Shown here: positions 43,021 through 53,345 of the stretch, in pieces
Layout: each line of letters opens with the position of its first letter
How positions within the stretch are numbered: the stretch's first letter is position 1
Assembly (NCBI GenBank): GCA_026075535.2
Contig: AP026547.1
Span: 1,984,001 to 2,048,000, forward strand
DNA: 64,000 nt
Reading direction: 5' to 3'
Source: Tricholoma matsutake
Taxonomy: Eukaryota; Basidiomycota; Agaricomycetes; Agaricales; Tricholomataceae
The notes under the pieces: model-generated
Told to the model about the DNA's origin: nothing
Database searches by the model: none
What the model saw: the letters and a program-made list of their open reading frames with translations, nothing else
Translations under genes and position numbers: made by a program

Positions 43021-43107
43021 ATGCTCAACTTAGAATATATACCCTGATGGATAGTCAAATTTCAAGTCTTAAGTTGTCAAAGTGCCTACAAAATATATTT
43101 GTGCAGA

Positions 43108-43188
43108 GTAAGGATTGAACTCAAGACATCTTGATTAGAGTGATCACATGACAAACCAAACATGTGGGCTTAACCAGTTGAGCCACAG
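43108..43188 (-). other. tRNA-like module, Elem-3 left end
   Basis: Minus strand 'gtggctcaactggttaagcc' with 'gagttcaatccttac' about 60 bp on; close sister of 36778-36856, inverted, and again pointing outward. Confidence 0.55.
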
Positions 43189-43276
43189 GAGAATTATTAG
43201 TTAGTAATATAAGGTTTATTCATGACACTCTAATTTTTTTTGAAGTAGTTAAGTTCAAAATTTTTTAATTAACCAC

Positions 43277-43526
43277 ATCCCTCACATTGAATGCAAGGGA
43301 GTGGGGATGATTGTGATTACATACATAAACAAAAAATCCTCCCTCTCACAAGATGCAAGAGGGAGTTTTATTTATATACATAAAAAGCTAACCCCTCATG
43401 CCAAACACAAGGGGGGAGGTAAAAACATGAAGAAAAAAATCCCTCCCCCATGCAAAATGGGGGAGGGGGGGGCACAATACTAATAAGTACAAAAAAAATC
43501 CCTCCCCACACAAAGTGTGGGGGAGG
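43277..43526 (-). repeat. Five-hairpin array of Elem-3
   Basis: Hairpins at 43277-43301, 43339-43365, 43391-43416, 43442-43466 and 43501-43526, C-rich arm then G-rich arm, separated by A-rich spacers (T-rich on the minus strand). Same number and spacing as in Elem-1 but in mirror orientation, and the stem sequences have changed while pairing is kept. Confidence 0.85.
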
Positions 43527-43569
43527 GGGAGGGGACATGACCCTGCTGTTGTCTGACATTCCACCCACA

Positions 43570-43770
43570 ATCCACCCCATGAGCAGTTGCTCATGAGGCT
43601 GGGGGTAGGTGGCTTGTTGTCATTGTTGTTCCACCTGCAATCCACCCCACAAGCAGTTGCTCGTGAGGCTGGGGGCAGGTGGTGTGTCATTGTTGTCTCC
43701 TGTCCCTGCACCTGGGCATTGTTCCACCCATGATCCACCCCACGAGCAGTTGCTTGTGAGGCTGGGGGTG
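43570..43770. repeat. Three palindrome-centred repeats in Elem-3
   Basis: 'gagcagttgctc' or close variants at about 43580, 43649 and 43744, each inside a 70-90 bp unit that also has 'ccacccc' and 'gaggctggggg'. A related 'gagcagctgctcgtgggg' lies in Elem-1 at about 35902. On the + strand it reads 'EQLLVRLG'. The stretch 43780-43960 holds no further feature except a T run followed by a G run at about 43818-43848. Confidence 0.7.
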
Positions 43771-43965
43771 GGTGGCTTGTCGTCGTTTATTGCTGTCATC
43801 CCCTGTTTGGATTTCTGTTTTTTTCTTTTTTTTTTTGGGGGGGGGGTTTGGGCACATCAGTGCAACATGGCGTGAGTACAGAGGTTGGTGGGTGCTTACT
43901 AGGCAGATACCCCCCTTCCGGGGTCTCCTGGCATCCCTCTGCACCCTCCTAGCCCATGTTGACAG

Positions 43966-44367
43966 TGTTAGGGTGACACCCACTGTCTGCTAGCTAAGAC
44001 CATGCAGGTTCTCTCTACAAGAAGGGGGTGGGATCCATGCACATGATGGGGGAACTGATGGTTTTGATGCAAGGGGTTATTTATAGGTGAGTTTGTTGAC
44101 AAAGGCCTTTCACACCAAAAGCATAGGTGGAATACCTAAGAGAACACAACTGGGGTCCCCTGGGCATATATTTAGGGTTTATATACTATGTTACATATAT
44201 TGTACATTGTTGTTACTGACGCACTCATACATGCACGTACATATTGTTGCATGCGAAATAAAATTCTCATGCTATCAAAGTGTAGCATCATTTGGCATCA
44301 TGTAGCATAATTTGACATAATAAAATAAAAATGAAATTTTATTAGGTAATGGGGTGGTTTCCTAACA
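43966..44367 (-). repeat. Gypsy B2 3' LTR
   Basis: 402 bp. On the minus strand it starts TGTTAGGAAACC, preceded by the purine tract 'aaaaggggggtaa'. Confidence 0.92.
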
Positions 44368-44378
44368 TTACCCCCCTT

Positions 44379-45817
44379 TTATGCCTTGACTTCCAGGTGA
44401 GAAAATATTATGTCTGTCCCCTCTGTGAAAATTTGGTAAGGCCAGAATTTCATCCCCTCATACACCATTCTTGCAATACGATGCAGAGCATTTGGATTAC
44501 ATTTAAAGAATTGGGCGATTGCATTACATGCTCGCTTACAATTCTCTTCGGGTTCCCATGAATTATTTTCGTCGGTATAGTTTTTCCACTTTATTAAGAA
44601 CTCCAATTTGTTCCATCAAAGATGTGAGTCTAGAATTTCTTCAACTATGTATTCTGGAGCACCTTCTACTATTATCGGAGGTTGCAGAGTAGTTTGTTGG
44701 CCAGGAATAGTGGGTGGGCAGTAAGGGTGTAGGCAGGATACGTTAATCTCAGGATCAATCTTGAATGATCGGGGTAATTTTAGCACTACCACATTAGGTG
44801 AGATCACTTTAGAGATTGCATATGGGCCAACTTGTTTCTTGGTAAGTTTCCTCGAAGGTCATGGAATATTCAGGTCCTTGATACTTAGCCACATTAAGTC
44901 ACCAACTTTGTACTCTGGAGCGTGTGCTCGAGTACAATCTGCATGTTGCATCATGTCATCATGTGCTTTCTTCAATGCCGCCTCTGCTTCTTCTTGTACC
45001 TTTTGCATCTTAGATACAAAGTCTTCAGAAGACTGTACTTTGACTTCCCTTCTGGGTTCTACTCCCATGTGAGGATGATATCCATAATTTGCGAAAAAGG
45101 GTGACATACAAGTAGCCAAATGGAATTTGTTATTGTGGGAAAATTTGGCAATTGCCAGCCATTTGGGCCAGTCAGTTTGTCGGTAGTTGACAAACATACG
45201 TAGGTACTGCTCCAACTCCTGGTTCATTCTTTCTGTCTGCCCATCAGTCTGCGGGTGATATGCTGTAGATAATTTAGTTTGAATTCCCAATATGTTGTTC
45301 AGCTCTCACATAAATGTGGAAACAAATTGTGGTCCGTGATCGGAGATAATGGTAGTGGGTAACCCATGTAGCCACCATACCTGATTTAGATAGAGGTGCG
45401 CCAAGCCCAATGATGAGGTTTCTGTAGTAGTAGGAATAATATGGACCTCCTTTGTGAAGTGGTCACATACTATGAATATTGCATCATACCCTTGAGCCTC
45501 AGGTAATCTGGTAATAAAGTCCACAGATATATCTCGCCACGGCACTTTAAGGATAGGGTTTGGCATTAATTTTCCTGCAGGTTTTTCTTCCCCCTCATGC
45601 AGATATCACATCCATCCACATACCCTAACACATCCTTTGAAATTCCGGGCCACCAATAATTTCTCATTACTAATTCCAACATCTTCCATCTTCCTGGGTG
45701 TCTGGCAGTCAGCATATTATGATGTAACTGGACAATCTCCCTTTGCAAATCCTGATCCTTTGGTACATAAAATCTTTCTTTGAAACAACACCAATCCTTG
45801 TTCCTCAGCCCATTCAT
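44379..45817 (-). pseudogene. Gypsy B2 integrase and chromodomain
   Basis: Zinc block 'LHHNMLTARHPGRWKMLELV' with 'CDICMRGK', core 'ISVDFITRLPEAQGYDAIFI', 'TIISDHGPQFVSTFM' and 'TAYHPQTDGQTERMNQELEQ' (read-through where B1 has a stop), GPY-type 'VVVLKLPRSFKIDPEINVS', and chromodomain 'EYIVEEILDSHL' with 'EFLIKWKNYTDENNSWEPEE'. Breaks at about 45303, 44856 and 44613. Confidence 0.88.
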
Positions 45818-45873
45818 CTCCTTTGATATTACCTTTCTTCTCTCCCTTCAGAGCTTTCATGGCTTCCACTACT

Positions 45874-47199
45874 TCATCGTCCATCTTCAAAACATTGTCT
45901 AATTTTAGACAACATTTCCGTTTCCGAGCTATCTATTAATAGATGCCCTTGACGCATAGCGCAAATGTGAAAGTATTCGGGTTTGAGTAAGGTAACATTC
46001 TTATTGTCCTCCTCCACCCCTCTTTTATAATCAATATGTCTGGATAATGCATCTGCTTTCCCCATTAAGCTTCCCACTTTGTGGACCAAGTGAAAATTGA
46101 AATGCAATAGGAATAGTGCCCAATGTGCTTGCCAGCGATTAAGCTTTTTAGTGGACATGAAGTATTGCAGATTTTGATGATCTGTCCAGATCTCAATCTG
46201 ATGTGTACATCCCTCCAAATAGTGCCTCCATGCCTCCAATGCTCGTATTATCCCCAACATCTGTTTGTCATGCACATCATAATTCCTCTCCACATCATTC
46301 AACCCTCGGGACAAATATGCACAAGGATGCCATTTGTCATCTTTGCACAGCATTGATAATACTGCTCCAGTAGCAAAGTCGGATGCATCTGATTCCACTC
46401 ATAAAGAGCATGTGAAATCTACTGGGGCTAATATTGGTCCCTCCACAAACTTTCTCTTCAACTCCTCAAATGCTGTCTGCTGCTGCTCTCCCCACCTCCA
46501 CACTACTCCTTTTTGTGTAAGGTTATGTAAGGGTGCGGCAATTTTAGAAAAATTGTGCACAAAGTGACAATAATAATTTGCAAGTCCCAAGAAGGCTTGA
46601 ACCTCCTTGACATGGGTGGGCACAGGCCAATCTGTGATTGCCTGTACCTTGATCAGATCCATTTTGATCCTGTCAGGGCCAATCAATAATCCTAGGAACT
46701 CAATCTCGCTTGCCCCAAACACACACTTCTCTGATTTTAAAAATAGATCATTCTCTGCCAACCTCCATAACACCTCCTGCACTATCACCTCATGATTTTC
46801 TTCATCCTCTGTGAATATCAGAATGTTGTCAATAAATATTATTACCATGCCTTTGTCTATTACGTCCTTGAAAATGTCATTCATCATATTTTGGAAGGTT
46901 GGGGGACTATTAGTCATCCCAAAAAACATGACAAGTGGCTCGAATGATCCTCAATGTGTGGCAAATGCGGCCCTCCACTTATCTCCTTTCTTTATTTGTA
47001 CATTGTTGTATCCCCATCATAAATCCAATTTTGTAAAGACCTTGGCTTTTCCCACCTTGTCAATTATTTCTGAGATCAATGGCAGGAGGTACACATACTT
47101 CACTGTCCACTCATTCAGATACCTATAATCTGTACACATCCTCTTTCTTTGGTCTTTCTTTGGCACGAAGAATATTGGTGACATCTGCAGTGATTTCAA
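45874..47199 (-). pseudogene. Gypsy B2 reverse transcriptase and RNase H
   Basis: 'CTDYRYLNEWTVKYVYLLP' and 'KVFTKLDL' are followed by TGA (also in B1), then 'MFFGMTNSPPTFQNMMND', 'IIFIDNILIF' (second catalytic Asp is Asn, as in B1), a stop, then RNase H 'ESDASDFATGAVLS', 'VHDKQMLGIIRALEAW' and 'QIEIWTDHQNLQYFMSTKKL'. Confidence 0.88.
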
Positions 47200-47202
47200 A
47201 GG

Positions 47203-48186
47203 TCATATGTATCCTTTGCGCAATTGCTCCTTCAGGAACGCATCCACTTCTTCTTGTTCCATTGGAGATAATGGATATACCTTCGACTTCTTTGGCACAA
47301 ACCCTGGCTTCATCTCAATCGCATGATCCCATGGCTTCTGCACTGGCATTCGCTCAGACTCCTTCTTCTGAAACACTGACAGATATTCATGATACACTTT
47401 CGGCACCCATTCCTCCACTGGCTTCTCCACCTTCATGATATTCTTGTCCCACGACTGTCCTCCACAAATTGCTCTAAAGGTTTGCTTCTGCTCTTCTTTC
47501 TCGATCATGACCAGAACTTCCCCATTTGGCATTTCCTCATCCTCCACTTCCTCCCTCATAACAGAATACTTCCTTGGACGTTCTTTCTCTTTCTTTTTCC
47601 TTTTTTCCTTCTTCATCTTCCTCCCATACACATTAGGACAACAAGTGATTTGTACTTTCCCAGTTTTCCAATCAATTTTGGGATTATGCTTCCATAACCA
47701 TGGACATCCTATTATTAGATTGGTTTTCCCAAGATCGCACACTTTGAATACAGCTCGCTCCTGATGCTCCTGATACTTTAGGACCATAGTCACCTCCTCC
47801 TTGATAGTTCCTCCATAATTGACTGTTCCATCAATATTGTACACCATTATAGGTTGCACCAGCTTGCGTGTGCTAATACCATTTCCAGTAATTAAGGACT
47901 GATTAATGAATAATCCTGTAGCACCACTATCAAGCAATGCTTCCACATCAATTGCTGCATGCGTGTCCACTGTCTTCAGTCCCACAGTCAACGTGATTTC
48001 GGGTTCTATTTGCACAGAGCAAATAAAGAATTTAGGGGTTTTCGGAAATGACGCATGACAATTTTCTTTGTCATGTGATTGAGAACAGTTGTACTCCTCC
48101 TCGATTTCCTTTTCTGATTTGCTCTGGGTTTCCTTGGATACTAATACATTATAATGATTCTGGGTCACCAATGGGGAAACCTTCAC
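47203..48186 (-). pseudogene. Gypsy B2 protease and RT N-terminus
   Basis: An open frame of 327 codons: Lys/Glu-rich start, 'DVEALLDSGATGLFINQSLI' (protease DSGA intact), 'NLIIGCPWLWKHNPKIDW', linker 'KVYHEYLSVFQKKESERM', which is the uninterrupted site where B1 holds solo LTR G, and the first RT block 'EAFLKEQLRKGYI'-type sequence. A TGA follows at 47203. Confidence 0.88.
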
Positions 48187-49281
48187 TGGGACTCTTCCAC
48201 AAAATTCTTCTGCCTGCCTTCCTCCAGCTTCACTTCCTCAATTGTACCTTCCCTAATCTTTCTTTTCTGCCTACAATTCCTTGCGATGTGTCCTAACTGC
48301 CCACAGTTAAAACATTTAAGTGGGGCTCATCTCCCTGCTTGATCAACCTCCATTGCATCTGCTGGTGCTGCTGACTCTGTAACTTTAGGTGTCACTGCCA
48401 TGGCCGGTGGCTGTGCCCTCGGAGCTTGCACCTGAGGCACCTTTCCTTTCTCGGACTTTCCTCCTGATGACTTTCCAAATTTACTACTTCCGTACATCAA
48501 CTTTGACTCCACCTGTTCCTGCCGATATTGCTGGTCAAGGCGCATTGCCCAATTTTACCACTCGTCCTAACTTCTCTGGCATAGAAGGTAGTCGGTAGAT
48601 AGACTTGAATAAAGAGGGATCTAATCCTGCTTTCAAAAACTCTACCAACACGGCTTCTCCCATGTCCGTTTGCAAAGCTTCTGCTTTGAACTGCAAAATA
48701 AATTCATCCGCTGTCAGGGAACCTTGGCACATGGTCTTTAATTTAGCATTGACTGTCGCCTTTGGATTAGGGTCTCCAAACTGTGCCTCCAATCTCTCCA
48801 GAAATTCCTTGAAGGTCGCAAATGGTTTAGTTCCCACAGCAATTTGATTTATAGCCTCATTTCTCCAGAACTGTGCTTTCCCCCCCTGAATGTATGAGAG
48901 AGCAAACATAATCCTAGACTTGGCTGTATGAAACTCTGGCTTCCTCCCATAGATGTACAATACTATAGAGCTGATGAAGGATTTTGTATTCTCCATGGTA
49001 CCGTCAAAGATTTGCAGGGATGCATACTTAGGTAAGCACGCTTTTCCATTTCCAGATTTCTCCACCATCTCATCCTCCTGCAACATCCACTCCACCACCT
49101 CCTCCATCTCATCATCTCTTTCTACTGTCATCTCTGGCTGTACTTCTGCTTGTCTGGGCTGTGATGCTGCCAACACTGACACTAATTGCAACATTTGCAC
49201 TCTAAGCGCATCAATTTTCGCCTCTAGTGCTGGTGTGGGAACAGAATTAGGGCTGGGATTAGAAGTTGAGGGTTCGGACAT
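48187..49281 (-). pseudogene. Gypsy B2 Gag
   Basis: The start ATG at 49281 begins 'MSEPSTSNPSPNSVPTPAL'. The frame is open for 248 codons, to where one small indel near 48540 shifts it, then continues in the next frame with 'YRQEQVESKLMYGSSKFG' and the knuckle 'CFNCGQLGH'. The coiled coil, acidic stretch and capsid blocks match B1. Confidence 0.88.
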
Positions 49282-49778
49282 AATGGTAAAATCTGTGATG
49301 AATCACTTCTTCGACAAATTCAAGATTGGTTCTTTGGGACCTCTCCAAACATTTATGGGTCACGTGATCGTTCATCAATCGTTCGTCAATGGTTTGTCGA
49401 TCATTTGTTGTTTGTCGGGCGCCTAATTTGACACTTTGGATCAATAACCCTTCCAACAGTGCCTGATCTCGGGGATAACACTGAATTCGGCTTGTAACTA
49501 AAATAGTCATCCGAATAGAGTGATGTAAATCATAACTAAACCAGATCCAATCAGTTGTCTGGTTGCAGCTGTCCTAATGATGAGCGCTGCCTCTCAATCA
49601 CTGGCAGTCACAATGTAAGGTGAGGCCTGGCGTCGGCTTACAAAAGAAAAGGTAGATTACATATATACAAGTACTTCCAGCTCATGCCAAAAGGATGAGT
49701 AATTGGATGTGGCACAGTGAAACAATGATGTATGCACAAGTAAGAGCAGGTGCACTGATATGGGGAGTTGTGTTCTTC
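49282..49778 (-). other. Gypsy B2 leader
   Basis: Untranslated leader between the 5' LTR and Gag. It contains a worn version of the B1 11-bp minisatellite near 49365-49420. No ORF of interest. Confidence 0.6.
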
Positions 49779-50180
49779 TGTTAGGGCAACACCCACTATC
49801 TGCTAGCTAAGACTGTGCAGGTTCTCTCTACAAGAAGGGGGCGGGATCCACGCATGTGATCAGGGAACTGATGGTTTTGATGCGAGGGGTTATTTATAGG
49901 TGGGTTTGTTGACAAAGGCCTTTCACATGGAAAGCATAGGTGGAATACCTAAGAGAACACAACTGGGGTCCCCTAGGCATATATTTAGGGTTTATATACT
50001 ATGTTACATATATTGTACATTGTTGTTACTGACGCACTTGTACATGCATGTACATATTGATGCGTGCAAAATAAAATTCTCATGCTATCAAAGTGTAGCA
50101 TCATTTAGCATCATGTAGCATAATTCGACATAATAAAATAAAAATGAAATTTTATTAGGTAATGGGGTGGTTTCCTAACA
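49779..50180 (-). repeat. Gypsy B2 5' LTR
   Basis: 402 bp, with the conserved TATA-like sequence on the minus strand. Confidence 0.92.
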
Positions 50181-50185
50181 GACAG

Positions 50186-50570
50186 CCTCACATCCCATTT
50201 GAATGGGGAGGAGGGGATTGGGTGGGCGTGGGCGTGGGTTGCACATTTTTTATTGTGGCAGGTCGTCCCCAGTAGTATACAACCTAAAAAGCAATAAATT
50301 ACAATTAGTTGATTGATAAAGAGAAAAAGAAAAAAGAAAAAAACTTATCTATGGCCCAAACAACGTTGCTGTTGTTTGGGCCTGCGTTCCGTCCAGTCGG
50401 CTCATTTGAAGGTGGTGGTGATGGTGGCAGTGGGCATGGGAACGGTGGTGGTGGGTGTGCATGCAGTGGTGGTGGTAGAGTGGAGAGGAGGAGGTGGTGG
50501 TGTTGACAACAGTGGTGGTGGTGGTTGTGAGCTGGCAGTCACATGTCACATGTTATGCATGTATGCATAC
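50186..50570 (-). CDS. Elem-3 gene: palindrome exon and altered last exon
   Basis: The minus strand gives a Thr/His-rich exon starting at 50549 (MTCDCQ) and ending 'GTQAQTTATLFGP' at palindrome P4 (50353-50382), a T-rich tract with the same gataag start as Elem-2, and a second exon from about 50291 that begins 'VYYWGR' like Elem-2 but then turns into a Pro/Thr-rich tail with a stop after about 30 codons. The last exon has thus lost the conserved 'WFHDG' block. Function unknown. Confidence 0.35.
50353..50382 (-). repeat. Palindrome P4 at exon end
   Basis: 'ggcccaaacaac' faces 'gttgtttgggcc' around a 6-nt centre. Compared with P3 both arms have changed together (atga/tcat to acaac/gttgt). Confidence 0.78.
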
Positions 50571-50651
50571 TTATTAATTATTCCATTAATGACTGCAGTT
50601 AACTATGCACCTTGGTTTGGTCATAAAGGTATTAAATGTATGTAGAGGAAT

Positions 50652-50713
50652 AATTAGCTCAGTGGTTAAGCATGCTGTGATATGCAGACCCAAGGTTGAG
50701 GGTTCAATTCTTG
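50652..50713 (+). other. tRNA-like module, Elem-3 right end
   Basis: 'ttagctcagtggttaagca' and 'gggttcaattcttg' (a near-canonical B box). Close sister of 37621-37687. Points toward the right terminus. Confidence 0.6.
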
Positions 50714-50744
50714 ATGTGTGTCAAACTTTTATTTGGGAAAGCAT

Positions 50745-50940
50745 GTGTATTCTGGTTATTCCAGTTAGTCTGGTTATTCCTGTTATTCCAGGTGTAAATT
50801 GGATCCTTATTCCAACCAGAATTGTGCTGCATAGGGAAAACTACATACAAAAAAAATTCCACCAGATTCCAGAAATTCCAGAAATTCTGGCCAGACAAAC
50901 CGGAATCCAACCGGAATAGGTGGGGGAGTGTAAAGTACTC
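50745..50940. repeat. Elem-3 right terminal and subterminal repeat
   Basis: Degenerate 'ggttattcc' and 'ccagaaattcc' units ending in 'ccggaataggtgggggagtg' and the terminus at 50940. Confidence 0.8.
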
Positions 50941-51480
50941 AAGTGTTGCCACACCTCAAGTGCACGCATTATTGCCAACATCTCCTTGTCATGGATCTCG
51001 TAGTTTTGCTCTACAGCACTAAGGCTTTTGGAGTAGAATGCAACAGGATGCCACTTCTGGTCCTCCAGAGACTGCTGAGACAATACTGCACCCATCACAA
51101 AGTCAGAACTGTTGGCTTCTACATGAAAAGGGTACAAATCATCAGCAAAGGTAAGAATGGGAGTGGAAGTGACCATCTCCTTAAGCTTTTCAAACACCTC
51201 TTGTTGTGCATTATCCCACCTCCATGCCTCCTTTCCTGTCAAGTCAAACAGTGGTCATGCATGATGTGAGAAATCCTTGATAAAACGCTGATAGAAATTG
51301 ATGAAGCCCAGGAAAGACTGCACCTCTTTCTTGTTCATGGGTGTCAGCCAAGCCATGACCCCATTCACCTTGATAGGATCCATCTCCACCTGACCCTCCA
51401 AGATAATCAGGCTGAGGTACTCAATCTTGGTCTTCTCAAACTTGCACTTGTCCTGATGAAGGTAGAGTTTGTACTGTTGA
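50941..51480 (-). pseudogene. Gypsy D, RT thumb to RNase H start
   Basis: Minus strand: 'LHQDKCKFEKTKIEYLSLII', 'EVQSFLGFINFYQRFIKDFS', TGA, then RNase H 'FHVEANSSDFVMGAVLSQ' and 'QNYEIHDKEMLAIMRALEVW', which joins 'QHFLKGAQHKVEIW' at 42890 if Elem-3 is removed. The upstream part is cut by gypsy C at 51481. The first catalytic residue of RNase H reads Glu-Ala-Asn where Asp is usual, a probable lesion. Confidence 0.85.
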
Positions 51481-52661
51481 TGATACTCAACCTGGGAAAA
51501 CCACCTAAACTGCCGATGAGGCAATCGATGATAATTGCGATGAGTCTGAGGAAGGGTGCGAGTCGTTCCGAAGGTTCGTGGTCCAACCTATGGGTAGATA
51601 GCTAGTTGGTACTAGTCGTGAAGGTAATGCTATGGGAGACAAAGTTGTTTGGCATGGTCTGATCAAGTATCGATTGATATCAAGGACAATCGATGAGATT
51701 GACAGCGAGCGAGTTTATTGTCAATGGTCGATATGTGAATTCCGAGGACCTTTCGATAGGTCAAAAGTATGCAAAGGATATAGCCGATGGCTAGGACATT
51801 TTGAAATGGTTGCTAGTGATAATGATCAGAGGATCGTAGTAAGATCGAAGACGATGATGATCGCAGAGGTTTCTCATCGATCAAGAAAACCCGTAGAGAC
51901 TTAGATTGTTTTTAGAAGATTGATTGGATGCTTAGAACTGTATACAAGACAATAGGCAAAGACAATTTCTTGTATTTTCCAGTAGATACTACAGAGTTTT
52001 ATATGTTTTAAAGAAACTTCCTAAAATGGAATGAGAAACATGTGTAGAACATGAGGCAAAAGATATGAGTTAAGGCACAAGGCCAAAAAGGAGACTGGAA
52101 TCCGAAGAAGAAAGAGATGTATCATATGATGAAAGAGTAATAAAGGGAAAGAACTAAAAAGAGACTGTCCTTTGTGTATAAACTGTGCTAAGTCTTGCAA
52201 TAATCCATCCAGTGGGTTCTGTACGCGATAGGGACTTGAAATGAGGCTGACCTATGATCAGCAGGTTTGAGCACAAGTTGGAATATGTCCTGGTGCATGG
52301 TCTTCCACCATTTAGATAACAAAGGTGGTGCCCGATGTTCCTCATAGTCTCTCGATATCGATCGATAACGCTCGATGATGGTCGACAATGTTTGATCATG
52401 GTTGCAGCTGTTCGAAGTTGATCGGGGATGTTTGATGATCGTTTAGAGGGATCTTAGGGGTTTTCAGGGTAGTCCTAAAGTTGTGCAATGTGGGCTCTTG
52501 GTACGATCGATGTCACTGGTGATGTTTTGATGCGGTCGATATGATATCGCGATTGATAGACTGTGTCGCGCTGCATCTGGGACATCGTAGGAGTTAGCCG
52601 ATGTGATTAGAATATGGTTGAAATGGTGAATTGGCTGTTGAGCCAAGGAGACAACCTATCA
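51481..52661 (-). repeat. Gypsy C 3' LTR
   Basis: 1181 bp. On the minus strand it begins TGATAGGTTGTC and ends GAGTATCA. It contains 'tcgatcgataacgctcgatg'-like short repeats near 52355-52440. Confidence 0.85.
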
Positions 52662-52748
52662 TCCTCCCCCTTACTGAAATTCTGACCATCCCAGTCAGTC
52701 GAGCTGAAATAACCAGGTCATGTGACATTGTTGATCACTGATTTAAGA

Positions 52749-53345
52749 TGCATCGTGGTTCAAACTTTTCTCTTTCCATTCAATCTCCTCCAATCTCCTC
52801 AACAATATGTCCATCCTCGCTGAGCTCGCTCTTCCCATCCTTGATCACGCAAAATCGATGCCTGAGGCTGGCAAAGCCAAAGAGTTGGACTTTGAAATCT
52901 GGGGTCAAAGATTTTGTGAGAAGATGGTGTGTTTTTCCCTTTTCTTTTGTTTACCTGCCTCCTAACCTTGTTCGATAGGCTGAATACGACCTGATCGGGT
53001 CATTCGACAAGGCATGCAACGTTGGATGAGGCAATCGGCCTCTTCACACCATTCGCTTGCGAGGCTTGGGTTTCTTGGGGTGGTAGATATCTTTTTGAGG
53101 AGTACTCAAGGAGAATCGAGGGAGAGAGGCGAAGAGAGGAGGAGAGAGTTGCTCGGGAGGTGGCCATCGAGGCCAAGGTGAAGAGGATCGAGGAGCAATG
53201 TGACGTGCTGGTCGAGGCTTGTTGTTCATTCTTGGCCGAAGTCCATGCCAAGACCATTTTGAAGGACAACTTCTGCGATCAGACTGCTGCACTTGAGGTG
53301 ATGCGCCTCTCGATCAATCAAGACAAGGAGCTCGCATTTTTGAAT
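52749..53345 (+). CDS. Antisense ORF inside gypsy C, coiled coil, unrecognised
   Basis: The + strand lies opposite the retrotransposon genes. A first exon from the ATG at 52808 gives 'ELALPILDHAKSMPEAGKAK' and 'DFEIWGQRF'. A gtgtgt...tag intron of about 52 bp may follow (about 52927-52978). The second block gives 'DEAIGLFTPFACEAWVSWGG' and a strong charged helix 'RRIEGERRREEERVAREVAI' to a stop at 53345. The two blocks differ by one frame, so there is either an alternative acceptor or a frameshift. Composition is coding-like (G+C and CpG higher than its flanks). It could be a captured host gene or an element accessory gene; I do not recognise it. Confidence 0.4.

Larger units (their letters stand above)
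43966..50180 (-). mobile_element. Ty3/gypsy element B2 (chromodomain type)
   Basis: Minus-strand sister of B1 with LTRs 43966-44367 and 49779-50180, flanked by gacag (43961-43965 and 50181-50185). It carries the same gene order as B1, with fewer stops in Gag and protease. It shares the F-I-D-N palm motif with B1. Confidence 0.93.
42892..50940. mobile_element. Elem-3: TIR element of the tRNA-like/hairpin family inside gypsy D
   Basis: Left terminus 'tgtaatttaccctccccc' and inverted right terminus 'gagtactttacactccccc' share about 15 of 19 bases and continue as 'acctattc(c/t)ggttgga'. A perfect 9-bp duplication aagtgttgc lies at 42883-42891 and 50941-50949, and removal rejoins the gypsy D frame within RNase H. 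Left to right: degenerate 'ggttggagtccagttattc' repeats, tRNA-like block, five-hairpin array, three GAGCAGTTGCTC-type palindromes, gypsy B2, a palindrome exon, tRNA-like block and right repeat. No transposase is recognised. Confidence 0.75.
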
